A stretch of DNA of 16,236 nucleotides from Chrysochromulina parva. Taxonomy: Eukaryota > Haptophyta > Prymnesiales > Chrysochromulinaceae. The notes under the pieces are model-generated. The model was not told where the DNA came from. It was given only the letters and a program-made list of their open reading frames with translations, and did not search any database. Below, one piece after another: positions 1 through 8,211 of this stretch. Position 1 is the stretch's first letter, and each line of letters opens with the position of its first letter. The translations under genes and the position numbers were made by a program. The DNA lies in assembly GCA_002887195.1 (NCBI GenBank), contig PJAB01001217.1, positions 1 to 16,236 of the forward strand. The letters are read 5' to 3'.

Positions 1-225
1 ACACGACTTTTGTTGGAAACTGGGAATTTCAACGTCATGGAATTTCGAGGGGGCTAGGATTACAATTCCGAAATTCCAGGATTTCAATTCCAAGTCCGCG
101 CCTGCACTGTCACCTCACCCTCAACGCCGCCGGGGTCACCGTTGACACTCACGTATAAATAAACATATAACGACGCGGTCCGCGTGACCGCGTCTCTCAA
201 GTTTTCAATCCCAATCAACCAGAAC
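1..225. other. AT-richer 3' flank of the glycosyltransferase-like gene
   Basis: No coding region is supported here. The first 100 bases are rich in short AATT-containing words and hold a perfect 10-bp inverted repeat (listed separately). An AT-rich patch near 151-170 (acgtataaataaacatataa) lies about 60 bases beyond the stop codon of the minus-strand gene. It may mark 3'-end formation, but I recognise no specific polyadenylation signal on the minus strand. It resembles a TATA box for the plus strand, yet no plus-strand gene follows it. Confidence 0.4.
38..78. repeat. 10-bp perfect inverted repeat, 21-nt loop
   Basis: TGGAATTTCG at 38-47 is matched by its exact reverse complement CGAAATTCCA at 69-78, leaving a 21-nt loop. 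A further GGAATTTC copy sits at 23-30 and could pair with the same right arm. The element lies beyond the 3' end of the minus-strand glycosyltransferase-like gene. It could be a 3'-end hairpin or a relic of a short repeat; nothing further can be said from one copy. Confidence 0.5.
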
Positions 226-1973
226 TCATATGTGGCAGATGCAGCTGCCCCGTGGGGAGATGTTGCACCCACCGCCCTCTTCGGCATGGTCGTTGAACTC
301 GACGACCTGGGTGTCCTCCCAAAGCGTGCAGCCCGGGTACTCGGCCTTGTCCATCGAGCTGCCGAGGAAGTGCTTCTTGTCTAGGCTCGCGTACGCTTCG
401 CACTCCGCACGCCGCATGATGCGGCCTCGCACCTCTCGGCAGCGGCCTTGCGAGATGCGGGCCCACGGCTTAGGCCGGTCGCGCTGCTGCTGAGAGCGGC
501 GAGGCAGACCAGGGACGAAGCCCACAACCTCCTCTGGTGCCGCAGGGCCGCGACCGACGCGGGTGCCGTTGGCCATGGCGGCGAGAGCACTTAACATGGC
601 ATGCGCATGGGCTGCCGCAGTTGTGGGCGGCTGCCACGAGCCGCCAGCCCAACGCGGCTTGGCGGCTGGCTCGCGGGCACTCGTAGCGTCGTCCATGTCG
701 AGATGTGCCTCGTGCAGCCGCGGATTCCACCACATGGCGAACTCGGCCGCCGGGTGGTCCTCGCTCAACACGTAATCACAGTGTGCCTGCACACATGGCA
801 ACGGGACCAGCGCCACGAGTCACGAGTCAGCACGACACACAAGTAAGGGGCGCAGCCTGCGCGCAGTCATCCCAACCCATCCCGGGAAGGTCGGCTCGAG
901 CCAGCCTGCGGGCTCACCAGTAGCAGAGCGTCGACCAGTTCTTCCAAGCCCGCACATCGGCCGTCACGCGCACCGCCAGTGATGGTCGGGCCGCGAGCAC
1001 ACGCCGGCATGCCGTCATCGCGAGTACGGACGCGATCACGCCCGTGCCGCCTGCGGACGCCTTCGAGCTCTGCAGGCCCTGCCCCCACAACGACGATGGC
1101 CGCGCGCGGCCCGTTCGCTCGAAGAAAGCCGTCCGCGTATTCGTGCAACGCTGCGCGCTGCGCGCTGGTGGCTCGTAGGTGTGCATTATCGAATGCCACT
1201 CCCAGCAATGCCGCAGCCTGTTGCCGCCACGGCGCAAGCAACTCGTGTGCCGCTCGAGCAACCTCAGGGCGCACGCGCAAAAATTCGCGCAAGAGGCGTG
1301 CCATTCGGAGCCGTTGCCGCAGCCGCCTCGCCCACAGCTGCCCGCTGGATTGATGAGCGGCGGCCGGTAAACTCAGGCCGCCCTGGTGCGCATCGTCGGC
1401 GTCGTCCGCGGTTGCGTCACCACCGCCGGGCACCGGTGCCACAAAGAAGCGTGAGCCAGGGCGTCCTCCGATGGCAGCACAAGCAGGGCACGGCTGTTCA
1501 AAAAAGTAGTCCCACACATTTTCACCGGCGCCCGCTTCAAAGTATCGATGTGTTGCAAGCTGCACCTGTGATGCTTTTGTTTCACTGGAAGCACCACACA
1601 GAGACATTGCTGAGGCACGGCGACCCCAAGAAATGATTGGCAACATACCAAACATGCGGGCCGACCGAAGCTGCATCAGTGTGCGCGCCACTTGCAATGA
1701 TAATGGCGCTGATGGATCGTCGCTTATCACGAATAGTACGCGTGGTGCGCTGCCTTCAGCGGGTGGCTGCGGATGCACATGCGGCAGCGGTCCTGGCGTG
1801 CATAGCTCAAGGCGCCAGCGATGGCTAACATCGCACGTCGATGCTCCAGCGGCAAAAAGCTCGCCGACATGCTGATGCCGATGCGCATACGCCATCGGCG
1901 CATCTTCGACGGCGAACATCGAGCAGACATTCCTGGTTGACATAATTGGCTCATTCCGGTGGCCGCCGTGCAT
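226..1973 (-). CDS. Fucosyltransferase-superfamily-like glycosyltransferase with C-terminal Cys-rich domain (two exons)
   Basis: Two exons, 1973-918 and 786-226, join in phase 0 to give 538 residues. The join restores a continuous family block: DALLL at the end of exon 1 runs into AHCDYVL and then AAEFAMWWNPRLH. This, with GENVWDYFFE (residues 150-159) and a Rossmann-like stretch (AAIVVVG, then HGRDRV, around 291-315), resembles GT23/O-fucosyltransferase-like proteins common in algae and some bacteria. Family members normally carry an HxRGTD-type donor-site motif; here residues 264-269 read AHLRAT, so catalysis is uncertain. Residues 467-538 form a small Cys-rich domain (AECEAY, YPGC, then closing Cys residues), a module I associate with algal surface or secreted proteins. 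I chose the ATG at 1973; another lies at 1943, and a missing 5' exon with a signal anchor is possible. The gene is divergent from CWC15. The sugar donor and acceptor are unknown. Confidence 0.62.
787..917 (-). other. Spliceosomal intron in glycosyltransferase-like gene
   Basis: This 131-nt intron starts with GTGAGC at 917 and ends with TGTGCAG at 787 on the minus strand. A CTGAC branch-site-like sequence has its A at 827, 40 nt before the acceptor. Removing it joins ...CTA CTG to GCA CAC TGT in phase 0, giving LLAHCDYVL, which fits the glycosyltransferase family block. Without splicing, exon 1 reads only a few more codons before a stop. Confidence 0.8.
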
Positions 1974-2138
1974 GGCGAACGACGCCGCGAGAAAGACACG
2001 ACGGCATGGCAATGGCAAGGAAACTAAGGCAAGTCACGCAGGGTGTGAGGGGGCGGGCAAGGCAAGGCCAAACATGTCATTTTCTCCCAAGAGTATTCAT
2101 AGTCAGAGTCCCTCGGCCTTTTTCGACGGGGTCGAGAC
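1974..2138. promoter_or_regulatory. Shared divergent promoter region, glycosyltransferase-like / CWC15
   Basis: This 165-bp region separates the start codons of two head-to-head genes, so it must hold both 5' UTRs and probably both core promoters. No TATA box is evident. It contains a GGGCGGGCAAGGCAAGGC stretch and, close to the CWC15 start, a CCCTCGGCCTTTTTCGACGG segment. If the glycosyltransferase has an upstream exon, this region would have to accommodate it. Confidence 0.35.
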
Positions 2139-2900
2139 ATGACGACAGCGCATAGACCAACCTTCCATGCGGCGGTGGGTGGCAAGGAGCAGGGTGGCAG
2201 CCGCTACATTGTCGGTGTGACGCGGCAGCACGTGCATGATCTCGGGAGCCAGCTGAGCATCAAGCGCCGCGCGCATGGCCAGGGCTCTGAGGAAGAGGTC
2301 CGAGGCAAGGACCTGAAGACTGCCCTCGAGGCCCGCGAGGCGGAGCACCTGCAGGCAATTGGCAAGGCTGTGCCTGCTAAAAGAGCTGCACGTTCCCTTC
2401 TGCCACCGCCGCCGCCACCACTGTATCAGGACGACGATGACGACGACGACGCTGGAGTGCTGTTCATCGACCCCGAAGATGCAGACGATAGACCTGCTCC
2501 AAATACCGTGGCGCCGGTCGCAGCCGCTAAAGCCGCAGCCGCAGCCGACGACGACGAAGATGACGACGACGACGACGATGACGACGACGACGACGAGGAG
2601 GAGCTCATGCGCGAACTTGAACGAATCAAGAAAGAGAGGGCACAGGAGGCAACACGCAAGGAGCGCGAGGCCAAGGAGGACGCGGCAGCCGAGCACGAGA
2701 GCGCCGTGCTGCAGGGCAATCCATTGCTCGACCCGACGCGCGCAGGAGCGCCCTCGACCTTTGCGGTGAAGCGACGCTGGGATGATGACGTCGTCTTCAA
2801 AAACCAGTCGCGTGAGCCCAAGAAGGAGGGCAGGCGCTTCATCAATGATACCGTACGCAACGACTTCCACCGACGCTTCCTGAACAAGTACGTGAAGTGA
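2139..2900 (+). CDS. CWC15: Pre-mRNA-splicing factor CWC15 (Cwf15/AD002 family)
   Basis: CWC15 is a component of the Prp19/CDC5L (NineTeen)-associated part of the spliceosome and acts in the nucleus in catalytic activation. The 253-residue product matches the family end to end (human protein about 229 residues). The N terminus MTTAHRPTF, followed by a Gly-rich GGKEQGGSR stretch, is the family hallmark. An acidic middle (residues 137-155, almost all Asp/Glu) precedes ELERIKKERA. The C terminus has the invariant blocks NPLLD, VKRRWDDDVVFKNQ and FINDTVRNDFHRRFLNKY. It is a single exon here, and the ATG at 2139 gives the exact conserved N terminus. The extra length comes from a Pro run (LLPPPPPPLY) and the Asp tract. 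It is transcribed away from the glycosyltransferase-like gene and converges on SPAG6. Confidence 0.97.
   Translation: MTTAHRPTFHAAVGGKEQGGSRYIVGVTRQHVHDLGSQLSIKRRAHGQGSEEEVRGKDLKTALEAREAEHLQAIGKAVPAKRAARSLLPPPPPPLYQDDDDDDDAGVLFIDPEDADDRPAPNTVAPVAAAKAAAAADDDEDDDDDDDDDDDDEEELMRELERIKKERAQEATRKEREAKEDAAAEHESAVLQGNPLLDPTRAGAPSTFAVKRRWDDDVVFKNQSREPKKEGRRFINDTVRNDFHRRFLNKYVK
2547..2603 (+). repeat. GAC/GAT triplet tract encoding poly-Asp/Glu in CWC15
   Basis: Nineteen consecutive codons encode Asp or Glu (16 positions are Asp with one Glu, then three Glu), mostly as GAC with a few GAT. The tract is a trinucleotide repeat likely to vary in length between strains. CWC15 proteins usually have an acidic stretch here, so its presence is ordinary; the purity of the Asp run is not. 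Confidence 0.85.
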
Positions 2901-3354
2901 GGAGAGCGAGTGCATCCCGCCGCGCCGGGACTCGGGAGGTCGAGGTGCGCGACGGCGCACCGTCTACACCGGACGCGCACGCGGCACCCGCCTGTGCGCC
3001 TCGCTCGTCCCGGTGCTGCCGTCCGCGGGCCGACCTCGGCGCGGGGCTCGTGTCAGCTTTGTCAAAAATGAAGATTGACCGTCGAGATTCACATGGGTAA
3101 TAGTATCGTATGAAACCTTGAAACGAAATCGACAGTGACCACAGTGTGAATTTGCCCAAGGACACTCGAGAGATCATTGTCTCGCCCCTCGCGCATCGCC
3201 ACGCCAGCACGCATCCTCCGCGCTCTCTCGGATCGTTCCGCGTCGATGCTGGACTTGGCATCGAGACTCCTTCGGCACCGTCGCACTGGCGTCCGTCACA
3301 CCGTCGCTCTCGTGTGTCCGGGGTATTCATGTGTCTGATCCTTCACCAGCGTGC
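2901..3354. other. Convergent intergenic region, CWC15 / SPAG6 3' ends
   Basis: These 454 bases lie between the stop codons of two converging genes and should hold both 3' UTRs. Open frames crossing it show no recognisable protein. The first 150 bases are very GC-rich, while 3060-3170 is more balanced in base composition. I see no strong hairpin, RNA gene or repeat. Confidence 0.5.
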
Positions 3355-4992
3355 TCACACGATCTTGTCGAGCAGCTTGCTCTCATAGTCAGGGGCGGTC
3401 GCATCGACCATCTGCTTGGGGAAGATACTCGGACTGTTGAGGGTCTTGAGTGCGTCCAGGAGCTCGGGCGACTTGATCTTGGACGCCTGCTGGGCGACGC
3501 TCAACGCGCCGCGCTGCATGAAGTCAAGCCGATAGGTGCCCTTTGTGCTGAGAACGCGGGCGAGCGCCTTGAGGAGCGCTGCCAGGATCGGCGGCTCACA
3601 GTGGGGGCCCGTAAAGGGGAGGCGCTCGAGGAGGAAGACAAGCACGGGGTACGAGGCGCACTTGCCAAGCGCGCGCCCGAGGCCCGCACGCAGCACCTGA
3701 CGCGCAGCAGGCCCAATCTTGCGCTTGGAGAGCAGCGTCGCCTCCAATACAAGCTGCAGGCAGCCGCTCTGGTCAATCGCTTTGGCCACGGTCTCATCGG
3801 CGTTGGACATGGCGCCGAGACACTGGCACAGGACGACACACACGGGCACGGGCGCGTGGCTTGCGAGGAGCGCATGGATCGTCTCGAGCACGCCCAGCTG
3901 CAGCGCCGCGACCGCCGCTGCGGACGAGCCGTCGCAGATGTGTCCGATTGCGGCCGCAGCGGATGTGGGCGAGGCGTGCCCCTGTCGCATGTGGGCGACG
4001 AGGAGCGGCACCGCGCCGAGGTCGTGGAACGAGCTTGCCACGCTATTCGAATGCTTGGCCAGCTGCTGCGCGAGCGTCGCGGCGAAGGCGAGCGTCTCGG
4101 GGTCAGCCACCTGCATCGTCTCGACGAGGAGCTTGCGCGCGGGCGCGGGCACCCACTCATTCGCGCCAGTGTGGTGCTGCGTCGCGCATGCAAGCGCACG
4201 GCAGGCGTGGCGGCGCAGCAGCATGTCTGGCGAGCTGAGGAACTCGACCGCTGCGCTCAGCGCGCCCTCTTTGTGCAGCACCTCTGCGAGCGCCTGCTCG
4301 TGCTTGGCGATCGAGCCAAGGCACGAAAGGGTCAGCCGGCGCAGCGGCAACGAGTGCTCCTTGAGGCAGAGGATCAGCAGCGGCACCGCGCCCGCCTCAA
4401 CCACTGCCGAGGCGAGCGGCGCCTCGTGGCTCGCGATCGAGCACAGGCACCAAACCGCCGCCTGCTTGGTCTGCGAATCAGTGTCCTCGAGCCGCTCGCA
4501 CACTGCGACGAGCGCGTTATGCTCCACGGCGAGGTGCGCGACCTCGGCGGAGCTGCGCACGGCTGTATGCAGCAGGAACATGGCCGCGTGCACGAGCGAT
4601 GGCTGCGAACTCGACGTGATCGTGCTGATTGTCGCGTCAAGCAGCGTCGGGTCCGCTACCTGCCCGTGCAGCTTGTCAGAGAGGCCGCAAAGCCTCCCAA
4701 CGGCAAGCATCGCGTTCTCGCGCACCGTCGGTGCGACATCGGTCAGGAGCGAGCGCATCTCGGGCATCAGGTTGAAACTCGCCTCGAGCGTGCTCAGCAC
4801 CTTCTCCGCACCATCAGTCTCGTAAGTGCCGCTGGCTGCGTTCTTGCTCACGAGGGCCTCGCCTGCCGGGAGGGCGAGCTTGGCGACCTCCTGAGCAAAC
4901 TCGACGCGCGCGCGCTGGAAGGCGGCGAACGCGGGCAGAACCACGTCCTTGCCCGCGCCCCAGTTCGTCAGGTTTGCAAATCCAACAGGCAT
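3355..4992 (-). CDS. SPAG6: SPAG6/PF16 axonemal central-apparatus armadillo-repeat protein
   Basis: SPAG6, called PF16 in Chlamydomonas, is an armadillo-repeat protein of the central pair (C1 microtubule) of motile 9+2 cilia. The 545-residue product compares with about 509 in mammals. After an N-terminal helix (AFAAFQRARVEFAQEVAKLA, residues 21-40), ARM repeats fill residues 80-480, visible as recurring blocks such as VVEAGAVPLLILCLKE, ALRRLTLSCLG-like helices and LGAVPLLVAHMRQG. The end matches the family tail: ASKIKSPELLDALKTLNS followed by a final segment with YESKLLDKI, like the YSDTLLQRV tail of animal SPAG6. The frame stays open upstream to 5127, but that extension lacks SPAG6 similarity and looks like 5' UTR, so I start at the ATG at 4992. 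Single exon. The organism should therefore have motile flagella. Confidence 0.9.
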   Translation of the reverse strand: MPVGFANLTNWGAGKDVVLPAFAAFQRARVEFAQEVAKLALPAGEALVSKNAASGTYETDGAEKVLSTLEASFNLMPEMRSLLTDVAPTVRENAMLAVGRLCGLSDKLHGQVADPTLLDATISTITSSSQPSLVHAAMFLLHTAVRSSAEVAHLAVEHNALVAVCERLEDTDSQTKQAAVWCLCSIASHEAPLASAVVEAGAVPLLILCLKEHSLPLRRLTLSCLGSIAKHEQALAEVLHKEGALSAAVEFLSSPDMLLRRHACRALACATQHHTGANEWVPAPARKLLVETMQVADPETLAFAATLAQQLAKHSNSVASSFHDLGAVPLLVAHMRQGHASPTSAAAAIGHICDGSSAAAVAALQLGVLETIHALLASHAPVPVCVVLCQCLGAMSNADETVAKAIDQSGCLQLVLEATLLSKRKIGPAARQVLRAGLGRALGKCASYPVLVFLLERLPFTGPHCEPPILAALLKALARVLSTKGTYRLDFMQRGALSVAQQASKIKSPELLDALKTLNSPSIFPKQMVDATAPDYESKLLDKIV

Positions 4993-5201
4993 TGGAGCCC
5001 CGGATCGGTGCGAAGCTGCAACAGCAGGCGGGCTGGGCTTATTAGGCTGAATGTGTGAAGTTGTGAGTGAACGAAACGCGTGTAGGCAACTGGGAAGAAT
5101 TCGTCTTGTTGACTTGACATTTTCCACAACTTCACGCGCCTTGAAGTCAACGGCTCAGACTGGCCCCAATTTTTGAAGTACGCCCGCACGCTGGTCCCAG
5201 G
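4993..5201. promoter_or_regulatory. Shared divergent promoter region, SPAG6 / Pro-rich coiled-coil gene
   Basis: These 209 bp separate two head-to-head start codons. The region holds CTTGAAGTCAACGGC at 5140-5154, which resembles a sequence in two other divergent regions of the window. It also has a more AT-rich core around 5090-5130. No TATA box is clear. The SPAG6 frame remains open through part of it, so a longer SPAG6 N terminus cannot be fully excluded. Confidence 0.35.
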
Positions 5202-7727
5202 ATGCTTCGCATGCCCGAGTCATCCAAAAAAGCGGAGACGATGCTCAAGGCTGAGCTCGAGGACTTCCTCGCTAGTCTGCGCGAAATTGCACTCTCCTGC
5301 GGTGGGCGGAATGCTGACTCCCGCGAGATCCAGCTTGTGCGGCGCGAGCTTGCCGCTCGTGACCAGCGAATCAGCAGCCTCGAGCAGACATTGCAACGAC
5401 GTGACGAGATGAAGGTCCTCATGGAGCAGGAGCAGCAGTCGCTGCTCAAGCAGCTCGCGGACGCTCGCGTACTCGTGAAGCGAGTCGAGGCAGCCCGGAC
5501 GGCTCAGCTCGCCGCCCAGGACCATGCACGCAAAGTGCTCGCTGGCTCGCCGTCGGCGCAGGAGCTGCTCGAGCATGAATTGGAGGAATTGCAGGCGGCC
5601 GAGGATCGCGCTCGTGAGGCGCGCGAAGCCAGGCGCGGCGCGGCCGTTCGCCGCAAGGTGGCGATCGAGGCCGAGCTGGAGGCAGACAAAGCGAAAAAAC
5701 CGCCTGTGGCAAAGAAGTCCTCACCACCCTCAAATCCGTCAGCCCCTCCCGTCGCGATGCTGCCGCCAGCACCTTCGCCGCCAGCGGCGCAGCGTGTGGC
5801 TTCTCCCGCACCGCCGCCCGTGCCACCGCCTCAAGCGAGGTCGCCCGCTGCGCCACCTAAAGTGCCTGTGCCGCCGCCTGCAGCTGTACGGTCGCCCGCT
5901 GCGCCACCTATAGCGCCTCCACCGGTACAAGAGGTTGAAGGCGAGGAGGAGGAAGGCTCGATGGAGACGAGCGACGTTGAGACAAGTGCGGCGGTGGCCA
6001 CGGTGGAGGCTGCGCTCCTCGCAGTAGCCCCTCGCCCTGAAGCTCCAGCCGAGGACGATGACGACTTCGACACAATGGGATGGCCCGCGACTCAACCAAA
6101 GACCCCTCTTGGCGCCGCCGGGACAGAGGCGGACGACGACGACGCCGAGCGCAATCTGCCCGACCTAGCGCACCTGCGCGCCGAGGCCGGGGCGGCCGCG
6201 CGGCCCGCCCAAGCCTCAACCGCCGCCAAGACACCGTCACCCGCCAAGACGTCACCGCCCGCGTCACCCGCCAAGACGTCACCGCCCGCGTCACCCGCCA
6301 AGACGGCACCGCACGCGTCACCCGCCAAGACGGCACCGCCCACGTCACCGCCGACTGCTCTGCTGCCAGCCTCGCCACCAGTCTTAGCATCGGCGGGATC
6401 CCCACCACCTTTCGTGGTGACGGCGAAGAGCAAGGCATCGGAGGAGCTCGATGGCCTCGAGGATGAAGAGATTTGGAGCTACGGCGACAGCGACGAGCCC
6501 GAGAGTGAGTTTGAGTCGGAGGAGGACCCTCCTCAAGCCATCATCAGCAAGGCCTCCGCTCCTGCCGTCAATGTGATCGTGCTCGAGGCGCAGAAGCACG
6601 CTGAGCAGCAGCGGCAAGCGCAGATGCGTGCGGAGGAGCAGGCACGGGTAGCAGCGGCGGCGCACAAGGTGGCGGCCCAGCAGGCCGAAGCAGCCAAGGA
6701 TGCGGCCGAGCATGCCCGCGAGAAACTCGCGCGAGCAAAGCAAGCCGTAGCGGCCAAAGCTACCTCCAAAAAGTCACAGAGCATGCTCTCACGTTTCGTC
6801 GGACGCAAAAAAGGCGCCCAAGCACACGATGAGGAAGAGGGTGGCAGCAACGTGAGCGCCCTCGAAGCTGAAGTGCAAAGACTCGACCAAATCGCTACGT
6901 CGGCCTCAGAGGCCAAGGAGGGCGCTCAGGTCAGGGAGATCGAGGCAAGGCGGCACGCCGAAGCCGCCGCCAAGGACGCGGCGGAGGCGGAGACGATAGC
7001 GGTGGCCGCGTCGGCGGAGGCCCATGGGCCAGCGCCACTACCGCCTGTCATGGAGGCTCCACCACCAGCTGCGGTGAAGAAGCCCCCTACTGCCGCTCCG
7101 ATCGAGGTGCAGCCACCGGAGCCACTAGTACCACCCACAGCATCGACCACCGCGCCCGCACCGCCGTCGCCTGCCAAACAAGCTGCGCCGATGAACGAGG
7201 CCGTGCCCGTGCCAAAGGTGCCGCCGGTACCTACAGCCCCTCCAGGGCTTGGAGCCACGCCACTGGACGAGGACCAGGACGAGGATTCGGAAGACTCGGA
7301 CTATGATGTCGATGCCGGCGAGGAGCCGACGGGTAAGCCTGTGCTCCGAGATCAGCTGCTCATGGCAAAGCTGTACGGATACGAGGGCTTCGGTACTGCG
7401 CCATCTGAAGATATCATTGATTGGAGCTTGCGCTCGGTGGCTCTGCATGCGGATGCCAACATTTGGCACGCTGACATCGAGCCACCACGGGGCGAGTACG
7501 AGGGCATGCGCGGCCGGATCGATCTCAGAAACGTCTCCGCGTGCGACTTCACCATCGGCCGCATGGATGAGCTCTGCCTCTCGCAGCAGGGCAAGTGTCA
7601 TCTGCTTCGCATCGACCAGCCCTCCACGACGACGATCCCGCAGTGGCGCGAGTCGATCCTCCAGCTCCTGCGCGGCTTAAAGGAAGGTACGATAGACGAT
7701 ACTGTAGCCGGGACACGACACGAGTAA
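5202..7727 (+). CDS. Large Pro/Ala-rich coiled-coil protein with conserved-looking C-terminal domain
   Basis: I do not recognise this 841-residue protein as a named family. Residues 1-165 are a predicted coiled coil rich in Glu, Arg, Ala and Leu (e.g. LRREL-type heptads, RDEMKVLMEQEQQSLLKQL). Residues 165-245 are Pro-rich. Residues 346-381 hold four 9-residue repeats of the form SPAKT(S/A)PPA, each with an S-P-x-K site that fits the CDK consensus. Residues 465-640 are a second Ala/Glu-rich coiled-coil region with a short basic patch (MLSRFVGRKKG). A final 140-residue block, from about 710, is the only globular-looking part: LLMAKLYGYEGF, IIDWSLRSV, and an end (CHLLRI...QWRESILQLL) that faintly resembles a PH-domain C terminus. 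The head-to-head partner is SPAG6, but that alone does not show a ciliary role. The start at 5202 has another ATG nine bases later. Confidence 0.75.
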   Translation: MLRMPESSKKAETMLKAELEDFLASLREIALSCGGRNADSREIQLVRRELAARDQRISSLEQTLQRRDEMKVLMEQEQQSLLKQLADARVLVKRVEAARTAQLAAQDHARKVLAGSPSAQELLEHELEELQAAEDRAREAREARRGAAVRRKVAIEAELEADKAKKPPVAKKSSPPSNPSAPPVAMLPPAPSPPAAQRVASPAPPPVPPPQARSPAAPPKVPVPPPAAVRSPAAPPIAPPPVQEVEGEEEEGSMETSDVETSAAVATVEAALLAVAPRPEAPAEDDDDFDTMGWPATQPKTPLGAAGTEADDDDAERNLPDLAHLRAEAGAAARPAQASTAAKTPSPAKTSPPASPAKTSPPASPAKTAPHASPAKTAPPTSPPTALLPASPPVLASAGSPPPFVVTAKSKASEELDGLEDEEIWSYGDSDEPESEFESEEDPPQAIISKASAPAVNVIVLEAQKHAEQQRQAQMRAEEQARVAAAAHKVAAQQAEAAKDAAEHAREKLARAKQAVAAKATSKKSQSMLSRFVGRKKGAQAHDEEEGGSNVSALEAEVQRLDQIATSASEAKEGAQVREIEARRHAEAAAKDAAEAETIAVAASAEAHGPAPLPPVMEAPPPAAVKKPPTAAPIEVQPPEPLVPPTASTTAPAPPSPAKQAAPMNEAVPVPKVPPVPTAPPGLGATPLDEDQDEDSEDSDYDVDAGEEPTGKPVLRDQLLMAKLYGYEGFGTAPSEDIIDWSLRSVALHADANIWHADIEPPRGEYEGMRGRIDLRNVSACDFTIGRMDELCLSQQGKCHLLRIDQPSTTTIPQWRESILQLLRGLKEGTIDDTVAGTRHE
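5839..5910 (+). repeat. Exact 21-bp direct repeat in the Pro-rich region
   Basis: A 21-bp sequence at 5839-5859 recurs exactly at 5890-5910, 51 bp later. It encodes RSPAAPP both times, in the same frame, within the Pro-rich linker of the coiled-coil protein. The exact identity suggests a recent duplication rather than selection on Pro content alone. Confidence 0.8.
6237..6344 (+). repeat. 27-bp in-frame tandem repeat, 4 copies (SPAKTSPPA)
   Basis: Four head-to-tail 27-bp units occupy 6237-6263, 6264-6290, 6291-6317 and 6318-6344. The first two are identical and the last two differ at a few bases. Each encodes SPAKT followed by S or A, P, P or H, and A or T. A minisatellite like this, kept in frame, should differ in copy number between strains. 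Confidence 0.92.
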
Positions 7728-7783
7728 GGCTCTTTGATTGCAGACTCGCACTCGGCTCACCGTACGAGTACTCGATACGAGTA
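7720..7783. repeat. Three ACGAGTA copies with CGAGTACTCG palindrome
   Basis: ACGAGTA occurs at 7720-7726 (overlapping the stop codon of the upstream gene), 7764-7770 and 7777-7783. A perfect 10-bp palindrome, CGAGTACTCG, lies at 7765-7774. The position in the 3' UTR suggests either an RNA-binding site or local duplication. Confidence 0.4.
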
Positions 7784-8128
7784 AATGGCCGGGAAGCAAC
7801 CGCGACGGCGCCTCTAGCCTGTAGCCTAACCGCGGCACCCACGTCACGACCCCTGCAGCGCCGTCGCATCGCATTGTGACATCATTGCTAGATTGCTCCG
7901 TGTCCCAGGAGCAAGACATTCAGTCAGCATTTTCAGTGTGTCAGGCTTGTCACACAATTAAATCTTGTTCTTGAAAGTACAAAGTTTAAGGCGGTGCGAC
8001 ACCCCCGGGCCGGGTACCCGTAAGTGTCCGGCGCTATAAGTCCACTAACCGCTAACCGGCTCTCAGTCTCACGGCGGAAAAAACGCGTGGCCGGAACGCG
8101 GTGACAAGCTGGATCGACTGATGTGCGC

Positions 8129-8154
8129 GCGGGCGGCGTTCGCGGGCGGCGTTC
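8129..8154 (+). repeat. 13-bp tandem duplication
   Basis: The sequence GCGGGCGGCGTTC at 8129-8141 is repeated immediately at 8142-8154. It is a simple duplication in non-coding DNA, with no evident function. Confidence 0.75.
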
Positions 8155-8197
8155 GGTCCGCCAACCGCTCGGTCGGCACCGGTCCGCGGGGCGTCTG

Positions 8198-8211
8198 CGA
8201 ATCGCGATTCG
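8198..8211. repeat. 14-bp perfect palindrome
   Basis: CGAATCGCGATTCG equals its own reverse complement. It lies in the 793-bp gap far from any start codon. A dimeric protein could bind it, but chance occurrence in CG-rich DNA is also possible. Confidence 0.45.

Noticed and set aside
151..170. TATA-box-like sequence on the plus strand
   Set aside because: No plus-strand gene follows. The downstream DNA is the coding exon of a minus-strand gene, so it more likely belongs to that gene's 3' flank.
2103..2960. A 285-codon minus-strand frame with Val/Ile-rich apparent membrane segments
   Set aside because: The hydrophobic run is simply the reverse complement of the GAC/GAT poly-Asp tract of CWC15.
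3331..5058. A 575-codon open frame on the plus strand opposite SPAG6
   Set aside because: It is nearly as long as the real gene but reads as Arg/Glu/His-rich low-complexity sequence without domains. It is explained by G/C-rich third positions of SPAG6 codons removing stops on the other strand.
4993..5127. N-terminal extension of SPAG6 as a targeting peptide
   Set aside because: The frame is open, but the added residues lack family similarity. An axonemal protein needs no transit peptide, so it is better read as 5' UTR.
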